29,023 nucleotides of DNA from an uncultured Clostridia bacterium (GTDB lineage: Bacteria; Bacillota; Clostridia; TANB77; CAG-465). Where the stretch lies: NCBI GenBank assembly GCA_934130595.1, contig CAKOYF010000017.1, positions 1-29,023 on the forward strand, read 5' to 3'. The notes beneath the pieces were generated by a model, which saw nothing but the letters and a program-made list of their open reading frames with translations, had not been told where the DNA came from and did not search any database. Every line of letters begins with the position of its first letter. Position 1 is the first letter of the stretch. Below are positions 22,086-29,023 of the stretch, in pieces. Made by a program: the position numbers and the translations under genes.

Positions 22086-22086
22086 A

Positions 22087-22941
22087 CTAAATATCTATAC
22101 ATTGTTTATATACTTCATTTTTATTAACACCTAATTGTTTTGCTGCTTTTTTTATAGCGTCCTTTTTAGGTATTCCTTCTTCTATATATTCTTTTACTAA
22201 TTGAACAGGATCAACCTTTTCTAATTCTTCTTTTCTCTTTTTTTCTAATTCTATTTCAGACTTTCCTTCTACAATTAGTACAATTTCTCCTTTTATTCCA
22301 TCTTTTTCTATTTTCTCTATAGCATCTTCAAAAGTTGTATTTGTATACTCTTCATGAATTTTAGTAAGTTCACGACATATACATATATTCCTTTGTCCAA
22401 ACACCTCATACATATCTTTTAAAGTATATAAAATCTTATGTGGTGCTTCATAAAATATCATTGTTCTTATTTCATCTTTTAACTCATTTAGTCTTTTAAT
22501 TCTTTGTTTTTTACTTACAGATAAAAATCCTTCAAATGTAAATCTTGTAGAATCCATACCTGAACGAACTATTGCAGTAATTAATGCTGTAACTCCTGGT
22601 ATTACTTCTATTTTATATTCATTTTCTACTAAATATTTTACTAAGCCTTGTCCTGGATCAGATATTATTGGCATACCAGCATCTGATACCAATGCAATAT
22701 TTTTTCCTTCGTCTAAAAGTGATACTACCATTTGTACTTTGTTTTCTTCATTATGTCTATGATAGCTAATCATATGTTTTTCTATGTTTAAGTGATTTAA
22801 TAGTTTTAATGTCTGTCTTGTGTCCTCTGCAAGTATTATATCTGCATTTTGCAATGTTTCTATTGCTCTTAATGTTATATCTTTTAAATTTCCAATAGGT
22901 GTACCAACAACATAAAGCGTTCCTCTTTGTTCATTTTTCAT
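22087..22941 (-). CDS. rsmI: 16S rRNA (cytidine-1402 2'-O)-methyltransferase RsmI
   Basis: 284 residues of the tetrapyrrole-methylase-like fold. It has GTLYVVGTPIGNLKDITLRA at the N-terminus, ILAEDTRQTLKLLNHL, SYHRHNEENK, VSDAGMPIISDPG and the FEGFL segment. It methylates the ribose of C1402 in the ribosomal P site with S-adenosylmethionine. The C-terminal ~50 residues (KKDAIKKAAKQLGVNKNEVY) form the usual small helical domain. Its ATG shares one base with the stop of the upstream methyltransferase gene (TAATG), so the two are translationally coupled. Confidence 0.95.
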   Translation of the reverse strand: MKNEQRGTLYVVGTPIGNLKDITLRAIETLQNADIILAEDTRQTLKLLNHLNIEKHMISYHRHNEENKVQMVVSLLDEGKNIALVSDAGMPIISDPGQGLVKYLVENEYKIEVIPGVTALITAIVRSGMDSTRFTFEGFLSVSKKQRIKRLNELKDEIRTMIFYEAPHKILYTLKDMYEVFGQRNICICRELTKIHEEYTNTTFEDAIEKIEKDGIKGEIVLIVEGKSEIELEKKRKEELEKVDPVQLVKEYIEEGIPKKDAIKKAAKQLGVNKNEVYKQCIDI

Positions 22942-23663
22942 TATTTTTCACTCCCATAAATTTCTAAAATTTCTTTTGTATAATTTCCATCTTCATCATA
23001 TTCAATAAGTGGTGGTAAAATATTTACCTCATTTCCCCCACAATATACATATTCAATTAAAACAATACTTGGTTTGCTATTAGCTTTTGGAAAAACAAAT
23101 CTTATATTTTTAGGTTCTAATTTATATTTTCTTGCTATAGATATTAAATCTGAAAGTCTTTGAGGTTTATGTACAACATATAATTTTCCTCTTTGCTTTA
23201 ATATAGCCTTTGCACAACAAAAAACATCTTCTAAAGTACATTCTTTCTCATGCCTTGCTATATATTTTACTTTATTTTCATTTTGTACTCCAGTTCCAAC
23301 TTCTTTATATGGTGGATTACAAACAACTACATCTACTTTACTTTCAGGTCTAAATTCTTTTATATTTGAATTTATAGCAATTATTTCTTTTTCTAATGAA
23401 TTTATACTAATATTTCTTTTTAATAGCTCATACATTTCTTTTTGAAGCTCTACGCCATATATTTGCTTAAACTTTTTCTTTTGAGATAAAATTACTGGTA
23501 TTACTCCACTTCCACTACATAAATCCACAATAACATTATTGCTACTATTTGACTCAACAAAATTTGCTAAAAGTACACTATCTATTCCAAAGCAAAAATA
23601 TTCAGGATTTTGTATTATTTTTTTACCGTTTAAATTCAAATCATCTACACGTTCTTTTGACAT
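22941..23663 (-). CDS. tRNA1(Val) (adenine-37 N6)-methyltransferase-like (TrmN6/YabB)
   Basis: 240 residues, Rossmann-fold methyltransferase. VDLCSGSGVIPVIL is the SAM-binding motif I, and VVCNPPYKEVG holds the NPPY motif that marks N6-adenine or N5-glutamine methylation. The N-terminal FGIDSVLLANFV and the C-terminal FVFPKANSKPSIVLIE fit the TrmN6/YabB group. The start is the ATG at 23663, with AGAAAGAGAG upstream; an in-frame ATG at 23699 overlaps the -10 box. It is coupled to rsmI by a one-base overlap. In Bacillus the same pair is separated by yazA (GIY-YIG), which is missing here. The RNA target is inferred from the family. Confidence 0.85.
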   Translation of the reverse strand: MSKERVDDLNLNGKKIIQNPEYFCFGIDSVLLANFVESNSSNNVIVDLCSGSGVIPVILSQKKKFKQIYGVELQKEMYELLKRNISINSLEKEIIAINSNIKEFRPESKVDVVVCNPPYKEVGTGVQNENKVKYIARHEKECTLEDVFCCAKAILKQRGKLYVVHKPQRLSDLISIARKYKLEPKNIRFVFPKANSKPSIVLIEYVYCGGNEVNILPPLIEYDEDGNYTKEILEIYGSEK

Positions 23664-23687
23664 ATTTTCTCTCTTTCTAACACAAAA

Positions 23688-23716
23688 ATTATACAACAAA
23701 TATGGCTTTTTTTCAA
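23688..23716 (-). promoter_or_regulatory. Promoter of the trmN6-rsmI operon
   Basis: TTGAAA (23716-23711), 17 bases, TATAAT (23693-23688) on the minus strand. Confidence 0.75.
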
Positions 23717-23805
23717 CAATATGTATACTTTTAATTTAATATAACGTTTATATACACTTTTATTTTAGTGTAAATTATAGTATAATGCACTTTGAGGAGA
23801 AAATT

Positions 23806-24735
23806 ATGATAATAAATTACACAGCTTTAGCAATAGATGAAAACAAGAAATTAAAAGATGTGCTTAAAAAGAGACTATATATTTCTAGTGAATTACTAAA
23901 AAAGCTAAAATACTCTAATTGTATATATGTAAATAATTCTAATGCATATACAAATTATATTGTTCACGAAAATGATGAAATAACTGTAGACTTACAAAAG
24001 TACATTCTTCAGAAAAATACACCAAAGTTTGAAGATAAATTTGAACTGGTAGATGCACCTTTAGACATACTATATGAAGATGATTATTTACTAATTGTAA
24101 ATAAACCAGCTAATATGCCAACTCATCCAAGTGCAGATAACTATACTAATACATTGTCTAACATTGTTGCTTCATACTTAAAAAAGCAACAAATATATAA
24201 CATACATATAATAACTAGACTAGACAAAAATACTACTGGAATATGTATTTTTGCTAAAAACGAATATGTTCAAGAATTGTTTGTAAAGAAGAAACAAAAG
24301 ATTTCTTTAAAGAAAGAATATACAGCAGTCGTAGATGGTATTGTAAAAAAAGATCATGATATAATTGAAAAAAATATTGCAAGAATGAAAGATACAATAT
24401 TACTAAGAGAAACTGTAGATGATACTCTTGGAGATTATGCTAAGACTGAATTTTTCGTAACAAAAAGAAACTATAATTTAAATTATACAATACTTAATGT
24501 AATACTACATACTGGCAGAACGCATCAAATAAGAGTACATATGATATATATTGGGCACATACTACTAGGAGATACACTATATGCAAATCATTACGGTATA
24601 AAAGACATAGATAAACTTATATCTAGACAAGCATTACATGCAAGAAAGATATCTTTTTACCACCCTATAACAAATGAATATTTAAGCATAGAAGCACCTC
24701 TTCCAGAAGATATACAATCACTTGAAAAAGAGTAA
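23806..24735 (+). CDS. RluA-family pseudouridine synthase (with S4-like N-terminus)
   Basis: 309 residues. An N-terminal S4-like RNA-binding domain (about 1-75: LKDVLKKRLYISSELLKKLK, YVNN, HENDEITV) is followed by the catalytic domain. That domain has ILYEDDYLLIVNKPANMPTHPS, the catalytic aspartate in ITRLDKNTTGICIFAK, and LHTGRTHQIRVHMIYIGHILLGD. It isomerises uridine to pseudouridine in rRNA or tRNA; the site cannot be told. The start is the ATG at 23806, with GAGGAG 6 bases upstream; an in-frame ATG at 23785 overlaps the -10 box (TATAAT 23781-23786). The -35 is poor. It is a single-gene unit on the plus strand. Confidence 0.9.
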   Translation: MIINYTALAIDENKKLKDVLKKRLYISSELLKKLKYSNCIYVNNSNAYTNYIVHENDEITVDLQKYILQKNTPKFEDKFELVDAPLDILYEDDYLLIVNKPANMPTHPSADNYTNTLSNIVASYLKKQQIYNIHIITRLDKNTTGICIFAKNEYVQELFVKKKQKISLKKEYTAVVDGIVKKDHDIIEKNIARMKDTILLRETVDDTLGDYAKTEFFVTKRNYNLNYTILNVILHTGRTHQIRVHMIYIGHILLGDTLYANHYGIKDIDKLISRQALHARKISFYHPITNEYLSIEAPLPEDIQSLEKE

Positions 24736-24741
24736 AAAAAT

Positions 24742-24763
24742 AAGCAAGGGAAAAACCTTGCTT
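24742..24763. terminator. Bidirectional terminator between convergent genes
   Basis: AAGCAAGG (24742-24749) pairs with CCTTGCTT (24756-24763) around a 6-base loop. A T tract follows on the plus strand, and a longer one follows on the minus strand just after the stop codon of the HAD hydrolase. Confidence 0.85.
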
Positions 24764-25489
24764 TTACTCTTGTGTAAAAATATTTCTTACATTATCAAAG
24801 CTTGAAAATTGAATTCCACTTTTATTAAAAAGTTTATTCGTTAATGATATAATAAAGTTTACGACTTTACTCTTTCCGATGTAGATATATGGTGATCCTA
24901 CTTTGTACGAATTAACAATGTCATCAGACAAATTATTTCCAATCACACATACTTTTCCATCATATTGTTTTACCATGCTTTTAAATTGCTTTTTCTTATC
25001 TTTCTTTAAAACAATAAGTTTTAATTTATCTGATTGTTTAGAAACAAATTTAAAAGAACTATGGTTTAGTATGTCTTGTGCATAGACATTTTTTGTTACT
25101 ATAGCAATATCATAACCACTTTCTATGAATTTTCTAAGTGATGTTGTGTATTTGTTTACAAGTTCAATTCTTGCAAGCTTTTTGTACATTTGCTTATATC
25201 TTTCTTTACAATACTTTAGTGTATGTTTACTAAAAAAAGAATATACAGCAAGTCTTATTTTTAAGCCAGCATATCCATTTCCAAAAACGTCTAATCTGTT
25301 TATCTTCCACAAGATATTATCTATAGTGTTTATAATTCTATTATCTGGAAATAGTGTTTGTATTATAATATTGTCAATTTTTTCAAAGTCTATTAGCGTA
25401 CCATCCAAGTCAACAATTAATAGTTTGGATTCTCTAAGCTTTTTTATAGTCTTTCTATCATAGTTAGATAAAACTTTAGAGTTTGTCAT
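24764..25489 (-). CDS. HAD-superfamily hydrolase
   Basis: 241 residues. The HAD motifs are in order: DLDGTLIDFE (about 27-36, nucleophile and acid/base aspartates), VTKN (motif II, around 136), a lysine in a KKDKKKQFKS segment (motif III), and GNNLSDDI (motif IV). A helical cap lies between motif I and motif II (about 40-110), as in C1-cap phosphatases. The substrate is not recognisable. GAGAGGTGG precedes the ATG. It is the last gene after prfB (27-base gap) and ends at the bidirectional terminator. Confidence 0.85.
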   Translation of the reverse strand: MTNSKVLSNYDRKTIKKLRESKLLIVDLDGTLIDFEKIDNIIIQTLFPDNRIINTIDNILWKINRLDVFGNGYAGLKIRLAVYSFFSKHTLKYCKERYKQMYKKLARIELVNKYTTSLRKFIESGYDIAIVTKNVYAQDILNHSSFKFVSKQSDKLKLIVLKKDKKKQFKSMVKQYDGKVCVIGNNLSDDIVNSYKVGSPYIYIGKSKVVNFIISLTNKLFNKSGIQFSSFDNVRNIFTQE

Positions 25490-25516
25490 ATTAGACCACC
25501 TCTCTCCTAAAAAAAT

Positions 25517-26635
25517 TTACTGCTTAATTATACCATTTTTAACGCAACTTTTCAAGTATTCGTAAATAAAGTCATCTATCTTACCATCCATTACAGCTTG
25601 CACATTTCCAGTTTCAAAACCTGTTCTATGATCCTTTACTAAAGTGTATGGACAAAATACATAAGATCTAATCTGACTTCCCCATGCATTATCTGATGTT
25701 TCACCTTTTATGTTGTTCATTTTCTTATCATAATTTTCTTTTTCAAGTTTATATATCTTAGCTTTTAGCATTTTCATAGCATATTCTCTATTTTGCATTT
25801 GAGATCTTTCTGTTTGACAAGTTACAACTATTCCAGTAGGTAAATGTCTTAGTCTTACAGCAGAAGATGTTTTATTTACATGTTGACCACCAGCACCACT
25901 TGCACGATAAACGTCCATTTCTATATCTTCTGGTCTAATATCTACAACAATCTCATCTGAAATTTCTGGTAAAACTTCAACCGCTGCAAAAGATGTATGT
26001 CTTCTACTATTTGCATCAAAAGGAGATATTCTAACCAATCTATGTACTCCAGACTCCCCTTTTAAATATCCATATGCATTTTCACCTTTAACTAAAAAAG
26101 ATACAGATTTAACGCCAGCTTCTTCTCCATCTTGATAGTCTAAGACTTCTAATTCAAATTCGTTTCTTTGAGTCCATCTTGTGTACATTCTATATAGCAT
26201 AAGTGCCCAATCTTGTGACTCTGTACCACCAGCACCAGGATGAATAGTAATAATTGCATTGTTTTTATCATACTCGTCAGAAAGCAATGTTGTAACCTCT
26301 AATTTTTCTAAATCTTCTTCTAATTTTGAAGCTATACTTTTTGCCTCTTTAAAAGACTCGTTATCATTTTCTTCTTGTGCTAACTCTAAATATGTTGTAG
26401 CATCTTCATATTCTTTTTTTACGTTATCATATTTTTGAATATCACTTTTTAGTACTTTCATTTCTGAGAGTATTTTTGATGACTTTTCATTATCATCCCA
26501 AAATCCCTCTTCTAATGTTTCTTTTTCTAATTTAGAAAGTCTTTCTCTTTTTGAATCAACTTTTATTGCATCTTTTAAAGTAACTATTTTTTCCTTTAGT
26601 GCTTCTAGCATCAATCTGATACTATCAAAATCCAT
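25517..26635 (-). CDS. prfB: Peptide chain release factor 2
   Basis: 372 residues, full length in one frame. The RF2 tripeptide SPF (204-206, in VRISPFDANSRR) recognises UGA and UAA stops, and GGQ (249-251, in GAGGQHVNKTSSAVR) triggers peptide release. Most bacterial prfB genes need a +1 frameshift at an in-frame UGA near codon 25. Here that place reads through as AIKVDSK, with no UGA and no CTTTGA slippery site, so self-regulation by frameshifting is absent. The start is the ATG at 26635, which shares its A with the TAA of the preceding pseudouridine synthase gene. A TTG at 26650 is also in frame but lies within that gene. Confidence 0.95.
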   Translation of the reverse strand: MDFDSIRLMLEALKEKIVTLKDAIKVDSKRERLSKLEKETLEEGFWDDNEKSSKILSEMKVLKSDIQKYDNVKKEYEDATTYLELAQEENDNESFKEAKSIASKLEEDLEKLEVTTLLSDEYDKNNAIITIHPGAGGTESQDWALMLYRMYTRWTQRNEFELEVLDYQDGEEAGVKSVSFLVKGENAYGYLKGESGVHRLVRISPFDANSRRHTSFAAVEVLPEISDEIVVDIRPEDIEMDVYRASGAGGQHVNKTSSAVRLRHLPTGIVVTCQTERSQMQNREYAMKMLKAKIYKLEKENYDKKMNNIKGETSDNAWGSQIRSYVFCPYTLVKDHRTGFETGNVQAVMDGKIDDFIYEYLKSCVKNGIIKQ

Positions 26636-27336
26636 TATATCACATCCCAAATTTTATCTTTTTTTTCTAATTCATTAGGCATAAATTTAAATTCAAGGTA
26701 CTCATCTTTTGTAGGATGAAAAAATGATAAATAGTATGAAAATAAGGCTAAATTCTGTCCTACTTTATTTATTTTCTGTCCATATTTAATATCTCCATAC
26801 AAAGGATGTCCTATATTTGCAAATTGTACTCTTATTTGATGATGACGTCCTGTATGTAAATCTATATCTACTAATGAATATTTTTTATTATTGTATTCAA
26901 AATTCTTTATTACCTTATATTCCAAAATAGCTTCTTTAGAACCTTTTGTATCTTTATTTACAACTCTAGACATATTTAGTCTTTCATTTTTTAGTAAATA
27001 ATTTCTTAGCTCTATTTTTTTATCTGATACAGGTAAAGTTCCATTAACTACTGCTAAATATCTCTTTTTAACATTTTTTTGTCTAATATACTCAGATATT
27101 CTAGATGCAGCTTTAGATGTCTTAGCAAATACCATGACACCTCCAACCATTCTATCTAATCTATGTACAAGCCCAAGATATACATTTCCTGGTTTGTTGT
27201 ATTTTTCTTTTATATACTTTTTTATAATAGTAAGCATATCTAAATCCCCAGTTTTATCTTCTTGTACAGGTATTCCTGGCTCTTTAATTACTACTATTAT
27301 GTGATTATCTTCATATAATATTTTTAAATCTTGCAT
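26635..27336 (-). CDS. RluA-family pseudouridine synthase (no S4 domain)
   Basis: 233 residues, the short form of the family without an N-terminal S4 domain. It starts directly with LKILYEDNHIIVVIKEPGIPVQ. VHRLDRMVGGVMVFAKT contains the catalytic aspartate, LHTGRHHQIRVQFANIGHPLYGD follows, and the end is SFFHPTKDEYLEF. The uridine target is unknown. The start is the ATG at 27336, with GGAGAAG 4-5 bases upstream; the in-frame TTG at 27348 is part of that site. A terminator hairpin (27358-27379) lies just upstream, so expression depends on readthrough from rpmF or a promoter I could not find. It overlaps prfB by one base. Confidence 0.9.
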   Translation of the reverse strand: MQDLKILYEDNHIIVVIKEPGIPVQEDKTGDLDMLTIIKKYIKEKYNKPGNVYLGLVHRLDRMVGGVMVFAKTSKAASRISEYIRQKNVKKRYLAVVNGTLPVSDKKIELRNYLLKNERLNMSRVVNKDTKGSKEAILEYKVIKNFEYNNKKYSLVDIDLHTGRHHQIRVQFANIGHPLYGDIKYGQKINKVGQNLALFSYYLSFFHPTKDEYLEFKFMPNELEKKDKIWDVI

Positions 27337-27353
27337 ACTCTTCTCCAAATACG

Positions 27354-27379
27354 AAAAAACTCCACTAAAATGTGGAGTT
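27354..27379 (-). terminator. Terminator between rpmF and the pseudouridine synthase
   Basis: AACTCCAC (27358-27365) pairs with GTGGAGTT (27372-27379), with a 6-base loop and a T tract on the minus strand. It lies between the rpmF stop (27390) and a ribosome binding site only about 10 bases further on. It may act as a partial terminator, reducing the genes downstream relative to L32. Confidence 0.85.
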
Positions 27380-27389
27380 ACTTTTACAA

Positions 27390-27584
27390 TTAAGCATTTT
27401 CTTTTTGTTCTTTAATTTCAACTACTTGTTTTTTATTGTAATATCCACAAGAAGGACATGCTTTGTGTGAAAGTACTGGTTCACCACAATTTGCGCAAGT
27501 AGATAAATTTGTTTCTTCTAATTTCCAAGTTGAACGCTTTGTATGTGTTCTTTGTTTAGACCATCTTCTTTTTGGTTGTGCCAT
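27390..27584 (-). CDS. rpmF: Ribosomal protein L32
   Basis: 64 residues. MAQPKRRWSKQRTHTKRSTW is the typical basic start, and four cysteines in two CxxC pairs (30/33 and 43/46) form the zinc ribbon of the Zn-binding L32 form. Its last ~15 residues are a charged tail. It is a component of the large ribosomal subunit. AAGGAGGG lies 8 bases before the ATG. The yceD (DUF177) gene that often precedes rpmF is not here; instead there is a leader of about 73 bases from the promoter at 27664-27692. Confidence 0.97.
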   Translation of the reverse strand: MAQPKRRWSKQRTHTKRSTWKLEETNLSTCANCGEPVLSHKACPSCGYYNKKQVVEIKEQKENA

Positions 27585-27615
27585 TTTATATTCCCTCCTT
27601 ACAAGCCATATACGA

Positions 27616-27630
27616 CTATGCTTAGCATAG
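27616..27630 (-). other. Small hairpin in the rpmF leader
   Basis: CTATGC (27616-27621) and GCATAG (27625-27630) pair around a 3-base loop. It lies next to the near-palindrome GGTATTACC (27631-27639) in the 5' leader of rpmF, about 30 bases before the start codon. A role in ribosomal protein autoregulation is possible but unsupported. Confidence 0.35.
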
Positions 27631-27663
27631 GTATTACCTTTAGAATTAATTTGTTACTCGTAT

Positions 27664-27692
27664 ATTATATAATAGTTGATAAGAAAAGTCAA
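27664..27692 (-). promoter_or_regulatory. Promoter of rpmF
   Basis: TTGACT (27692-27687), 17 bases, TATAAT (27669-27664) on the minus strand. The rest of the 290-base gap between rpmF and the gene at 27875 is A/T-rich. Apart from this promoter, the leader hairpin and the divergent -10 at 27814-27819, I see nothing in it. Confidence 0.75.
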
Positions 27693-27874
27693 GATTAACT
27701 CCAAATTTAATTACAAATTTGTCTTAATATACTTAATTATGTAAATTATATACTAATTTATCATTTTTTATGTAAATTTTTGTCTTTTCCTTTATTTTTA
27801 CACCAATATATAGTATAATGATGAATGAGTTTTTATGTTATATATCTAATTTAATTAAAGGAGGTAGGAAATTT

Positions 27875-28564
27875 ATGCTTACGAAAGAATCAATTGAGGC
27901 ATTACTGAAAATTAACACTAAAACCCAAAACAGTACAAGAGCGCTTAGGATTATGTCTTGTGATAATCCAATAAAGGAGTTATTCATTTTCTCTTTAAGA
28001 GATATAAAAAATGAATATAAACAAGATCCGAAAGGATTTGATGAACAACTAGCTTTATGCATTTACAAATTTAACCAAGAATTGAATTTGTATTTAAATG
28101 ATAAAGAAAATTGTGTTAACATTAAAGACTCAACCGTTGTACTAAATAAACAAGTTATACAAAAGGCTCTTCAAGAATTAATCGAACTTAGAGATATGGT
28201 ATCTGATGTCGTGCAAAAAAACGCAGTTACTTCTGAAATTGTCTATGCTCTACTACATTTTAAACCAGAAAATTATATTGCTATACTGCAGATATGTGGC
28301 TTAGTAGATATTAGCAACAATGTATTTAGATCAAAGATGCTTTCTAGAATATTAAACATCAAAGACCAGTTATACAACTACAAAAGTGGTAGAATGCCAC
28401 TTTCTACTCTACTTGATGAATTTAATCTTCATCTAGATTATATCTCATCTCAGATTGAACTAATACAAAATAACAAATTGTATGATGAAGACTTTTTAGT
28501 ATACACTATATTATTTGATATTCAGCGTTATACTAACAACAAAAGAATAAGGGTTTTAAAGTAA
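27875..28564 (+). CDS. Unknown 229-residue helical protein
   Basis: Not recognised. It is soluble and leucine- and isoleucine-rich with regularly spaced charges, so probably all-helical; it has no signal peptide, metal motif or nucleotide-binding motif. Segments such as NPIKELFIFSLRDIKNEY and QALQELIELRDMVSDVVQ type helices give no family clue. The start is the ATG at 27875, with AAAGGAGG 10 bases upstream. An in-frame ATG at 27818 overlaps the -10 box (TATAAT 27814-27819; the -35 is poor) and is not likely to be used. The DUF1294 gene downstream has its own promoter, which starts right after this stop codon. Confidence 0.7.
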   Translation: MLTKESIEALLKINTKTQNSTRALRIMSCDNPIKELFIFSLRDIKNEYKQDPKGFDEQLALCIYKFNQELNLYLNDKENCVNIKDSTVVLNKQVIQKALQELIELRDMVSDVVQKNAVTSEIVYALLHFKPENYIAILQICGLVDISNNVFRSKMLSRILNIKDQLYNYKSGRMPLSTLLDEFNLHLDYISSQIELIQNNKLYDEDFLVYTILFDIQRYTNNKRIRVLK

Positions 28565-28593
28565 TTGAATATTTTGAATTTATTTTATATAAT
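28565..28593 (+). promoter_or_regulatory. Promoter of the DUF1294 gene
   Basis: TTGAAT (28565-28570) begins immediately after the preceding stop codon and is followed after 17 bases by TATAAT (28588-28593). Confidence 0.7.
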
Positions 28594-28614
28594 AAAATAG
28601 AATGAGGTGTTATT

Positions 28615-28911
28615 ATGAATTTAAATACTCAATATTTAAAGTATTTCATTATCTACTATCTAGTTATAAACGTAGTTGGATTTTTATCTATGGGAATAGA
28701 TAAGTATAAAGCAAAACATTATATGTGGAGAATTCCTGAAAAAACTCTTTTACTTATTCCGCTATGTTTAGGCAGCGTTGGCTCTCTTATTGGGATGTAT
28801 ACTTTCAGACATAAAACTCTGCATCCCCAGTTTAAATATGGTATTCCTTGTATTTTAATTATAAATATAATCTGTATTTACTATATTTTTACAAAAATTA
28901 TATTAGCTTGA
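28615..28911 (+). CDS. DUF1294 family membrane protein
   Basis: 98 residues with three hydrophobic segments (about 10-27, 44-62, 77-96). The DUF1294 pattern is clear: MGIDKYKAKHYMWRIPEKTLL, then GSVGSLIGMYTFRHKTLHPQFKYG. The conserved RHKT-H motif faces the short loop between helices 2 and 3. The function of the family is unknown. GAGGTG lies 7 bases before the ATG. No clear terminator follows before the insertion sequence that begins at about 28954. Confidence 0.85.
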   Translation: MNLNTQYLKYFIIYYLVINVVGFLSMGIDKYKAKHYMWRIPEKTLLLIPLCLGSVGSLIGMYTFRHKTLHPQFKYGIPCILIINIICIYYIFTKIILA

Positions 28912-28953
28912 TAAAAAAATATACAAGCAAAAATACAAGCCTTTTGGTGAAGT

Positions 28954-29023
28954 TGTCAATAAAAAGTAGACACAAAAAGAACAGTTATTTAAACCCCAAT
29001 TGGATTTTATATTCAATTGGGGT
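28954..29023 (-). mobile_element. End of an IS3-family insertion sequence (continues past the window)
   Basis: The plus strand at 28954 starts with TGTCAATAAAAAGTAGACAC, a TG-started terminal sequence like those of IS3-family (IS150-like) elements. It is followed by the 3' end of a minus-strand OrfB-type transposase (28985-29023). The transposase faces this end, so 28954 would be the outer end downstream of OrfB. The other end and any target duplication lie outside the window. The call rests on the OrfB tail plus the terminal sequence. Confidence 0.65.
28985..29023 (-). CDS. C-terminus of an IS3-family transposase OrfB (partial)
   Basis: Reading the minus strand from the window edge gives TPIEYKIQLGFK and a TAA at 28987-28985. 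This matches the usual end of IS3-family OrfB proteins (TPxEYRxQ and a short tail). Only 12 codons are visible, so completeness and activity of the transposase cannot be judged. The same bases form a 10-bp inverted repeat (28993-29002 with 29014-29023). Confidence 0.65.
   Translation of the reverse strand, partial: TPIEYKIQLGFK

Noticed and set aside
27818..27874. N-terminal extension of the unknown protein from the ATG at 27818
   Set aside because: It overlaps the -10 box, and a strong AAAGGAGG precedes the ATG at 27875.
28993..29023. A 10-bp inverted repeat that looks like a terminator at the window end
   Set aside because: On the minus strand the same bases read in frame as the C-terminus of an IS3 OrfB protein, so the coding explanation was preferred; it could still form a hairpin.

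Overview
The window looks like a chromosomal segment of a very AT-rich, low-G+C Firmicute, most likely a Clostridia-like (gut type) bacterium. The evidence is the strongly A/T-biased codons, AGGAGG-type ribosome binding sites, textbook TTGACA-N17-TATAAT promoters, an alpha2-type glycyl-tRNA synthetase, a membrane diadenylate cyclase CdaA, an Asp23/Gls24-type domain, a TSCPD protein and a DUF1294 protein. Most genes are core housekeeping genes on the minus strand. No phage, CRISPR array or obvious defence island is present.

Layout. 1-603: the 3' end of an unknown gene followed by a diverged partial tandem copy. Each copy carries a perfect minus-strand promoter and a bidirectional terminator, and the non-coding part is better conserved than the coding part. 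604-2493: acyl-CoA ligase (minus) with a dyad operator at its promoter. 2665-4000: a plus-strand metal cassette (ArsP_2-type permease plus a Fur-family regulator) with a 7-1-7 Fur-type dyad over the start of transcription. 4039-4785: a possible HhH-GPD glycosylase relative. 4835-4911: tRNA-Met(CAU). 4990-6010: trmL and dCMP deaminase. 6129-7028: lipid kinase. 7048-8457: a DUF84-like protein and a TetR regulator.

8530-14653 (minus) reads as one long transcription unit: a secreted DUF3298/DUF4163-like protein, glyQS, a 41-residue membrane peptide, cdaA, an unknown protein whose start codon lies in a 14-bp hairpin, greA and lysS. It joins c-di-AMP synthesis to translation and transcription elongation. 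14715-17664 is pnp plus a P-loop/Asp23 fusion protein, behind a leader with a long hairpin. 17870-20560 holds an unknown charged protein, fba and a TSCPD protein. 20622-23663 holds trmN6-like, rsmI, rnhB and xth, with 1-nt overlaps between pairs. 23806-24735 is a plus-strand RluA-type pseudouridine synthase. 24764-27584 holds rpmF, a second RluA-type synthase, prfB (no programmed frameshift) and a HAD hydrolase. 27875-28911 holds an unknown protein and a DUF1294 membrane protein on the plus strand.

The right edge cuts into an IS3-family insertion sequence: the last 12 codons of its OrfB and its terminal TG are visible. The observations most worth following are the duplicated promoter/terminator module at the left edge, the metal cassette with its own dyad, the P-loop/Asp23 fusion behind pnp, and the hairpin over a start codon after cdaA. 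All functions are inferred by reading the sequence; no database search was run.
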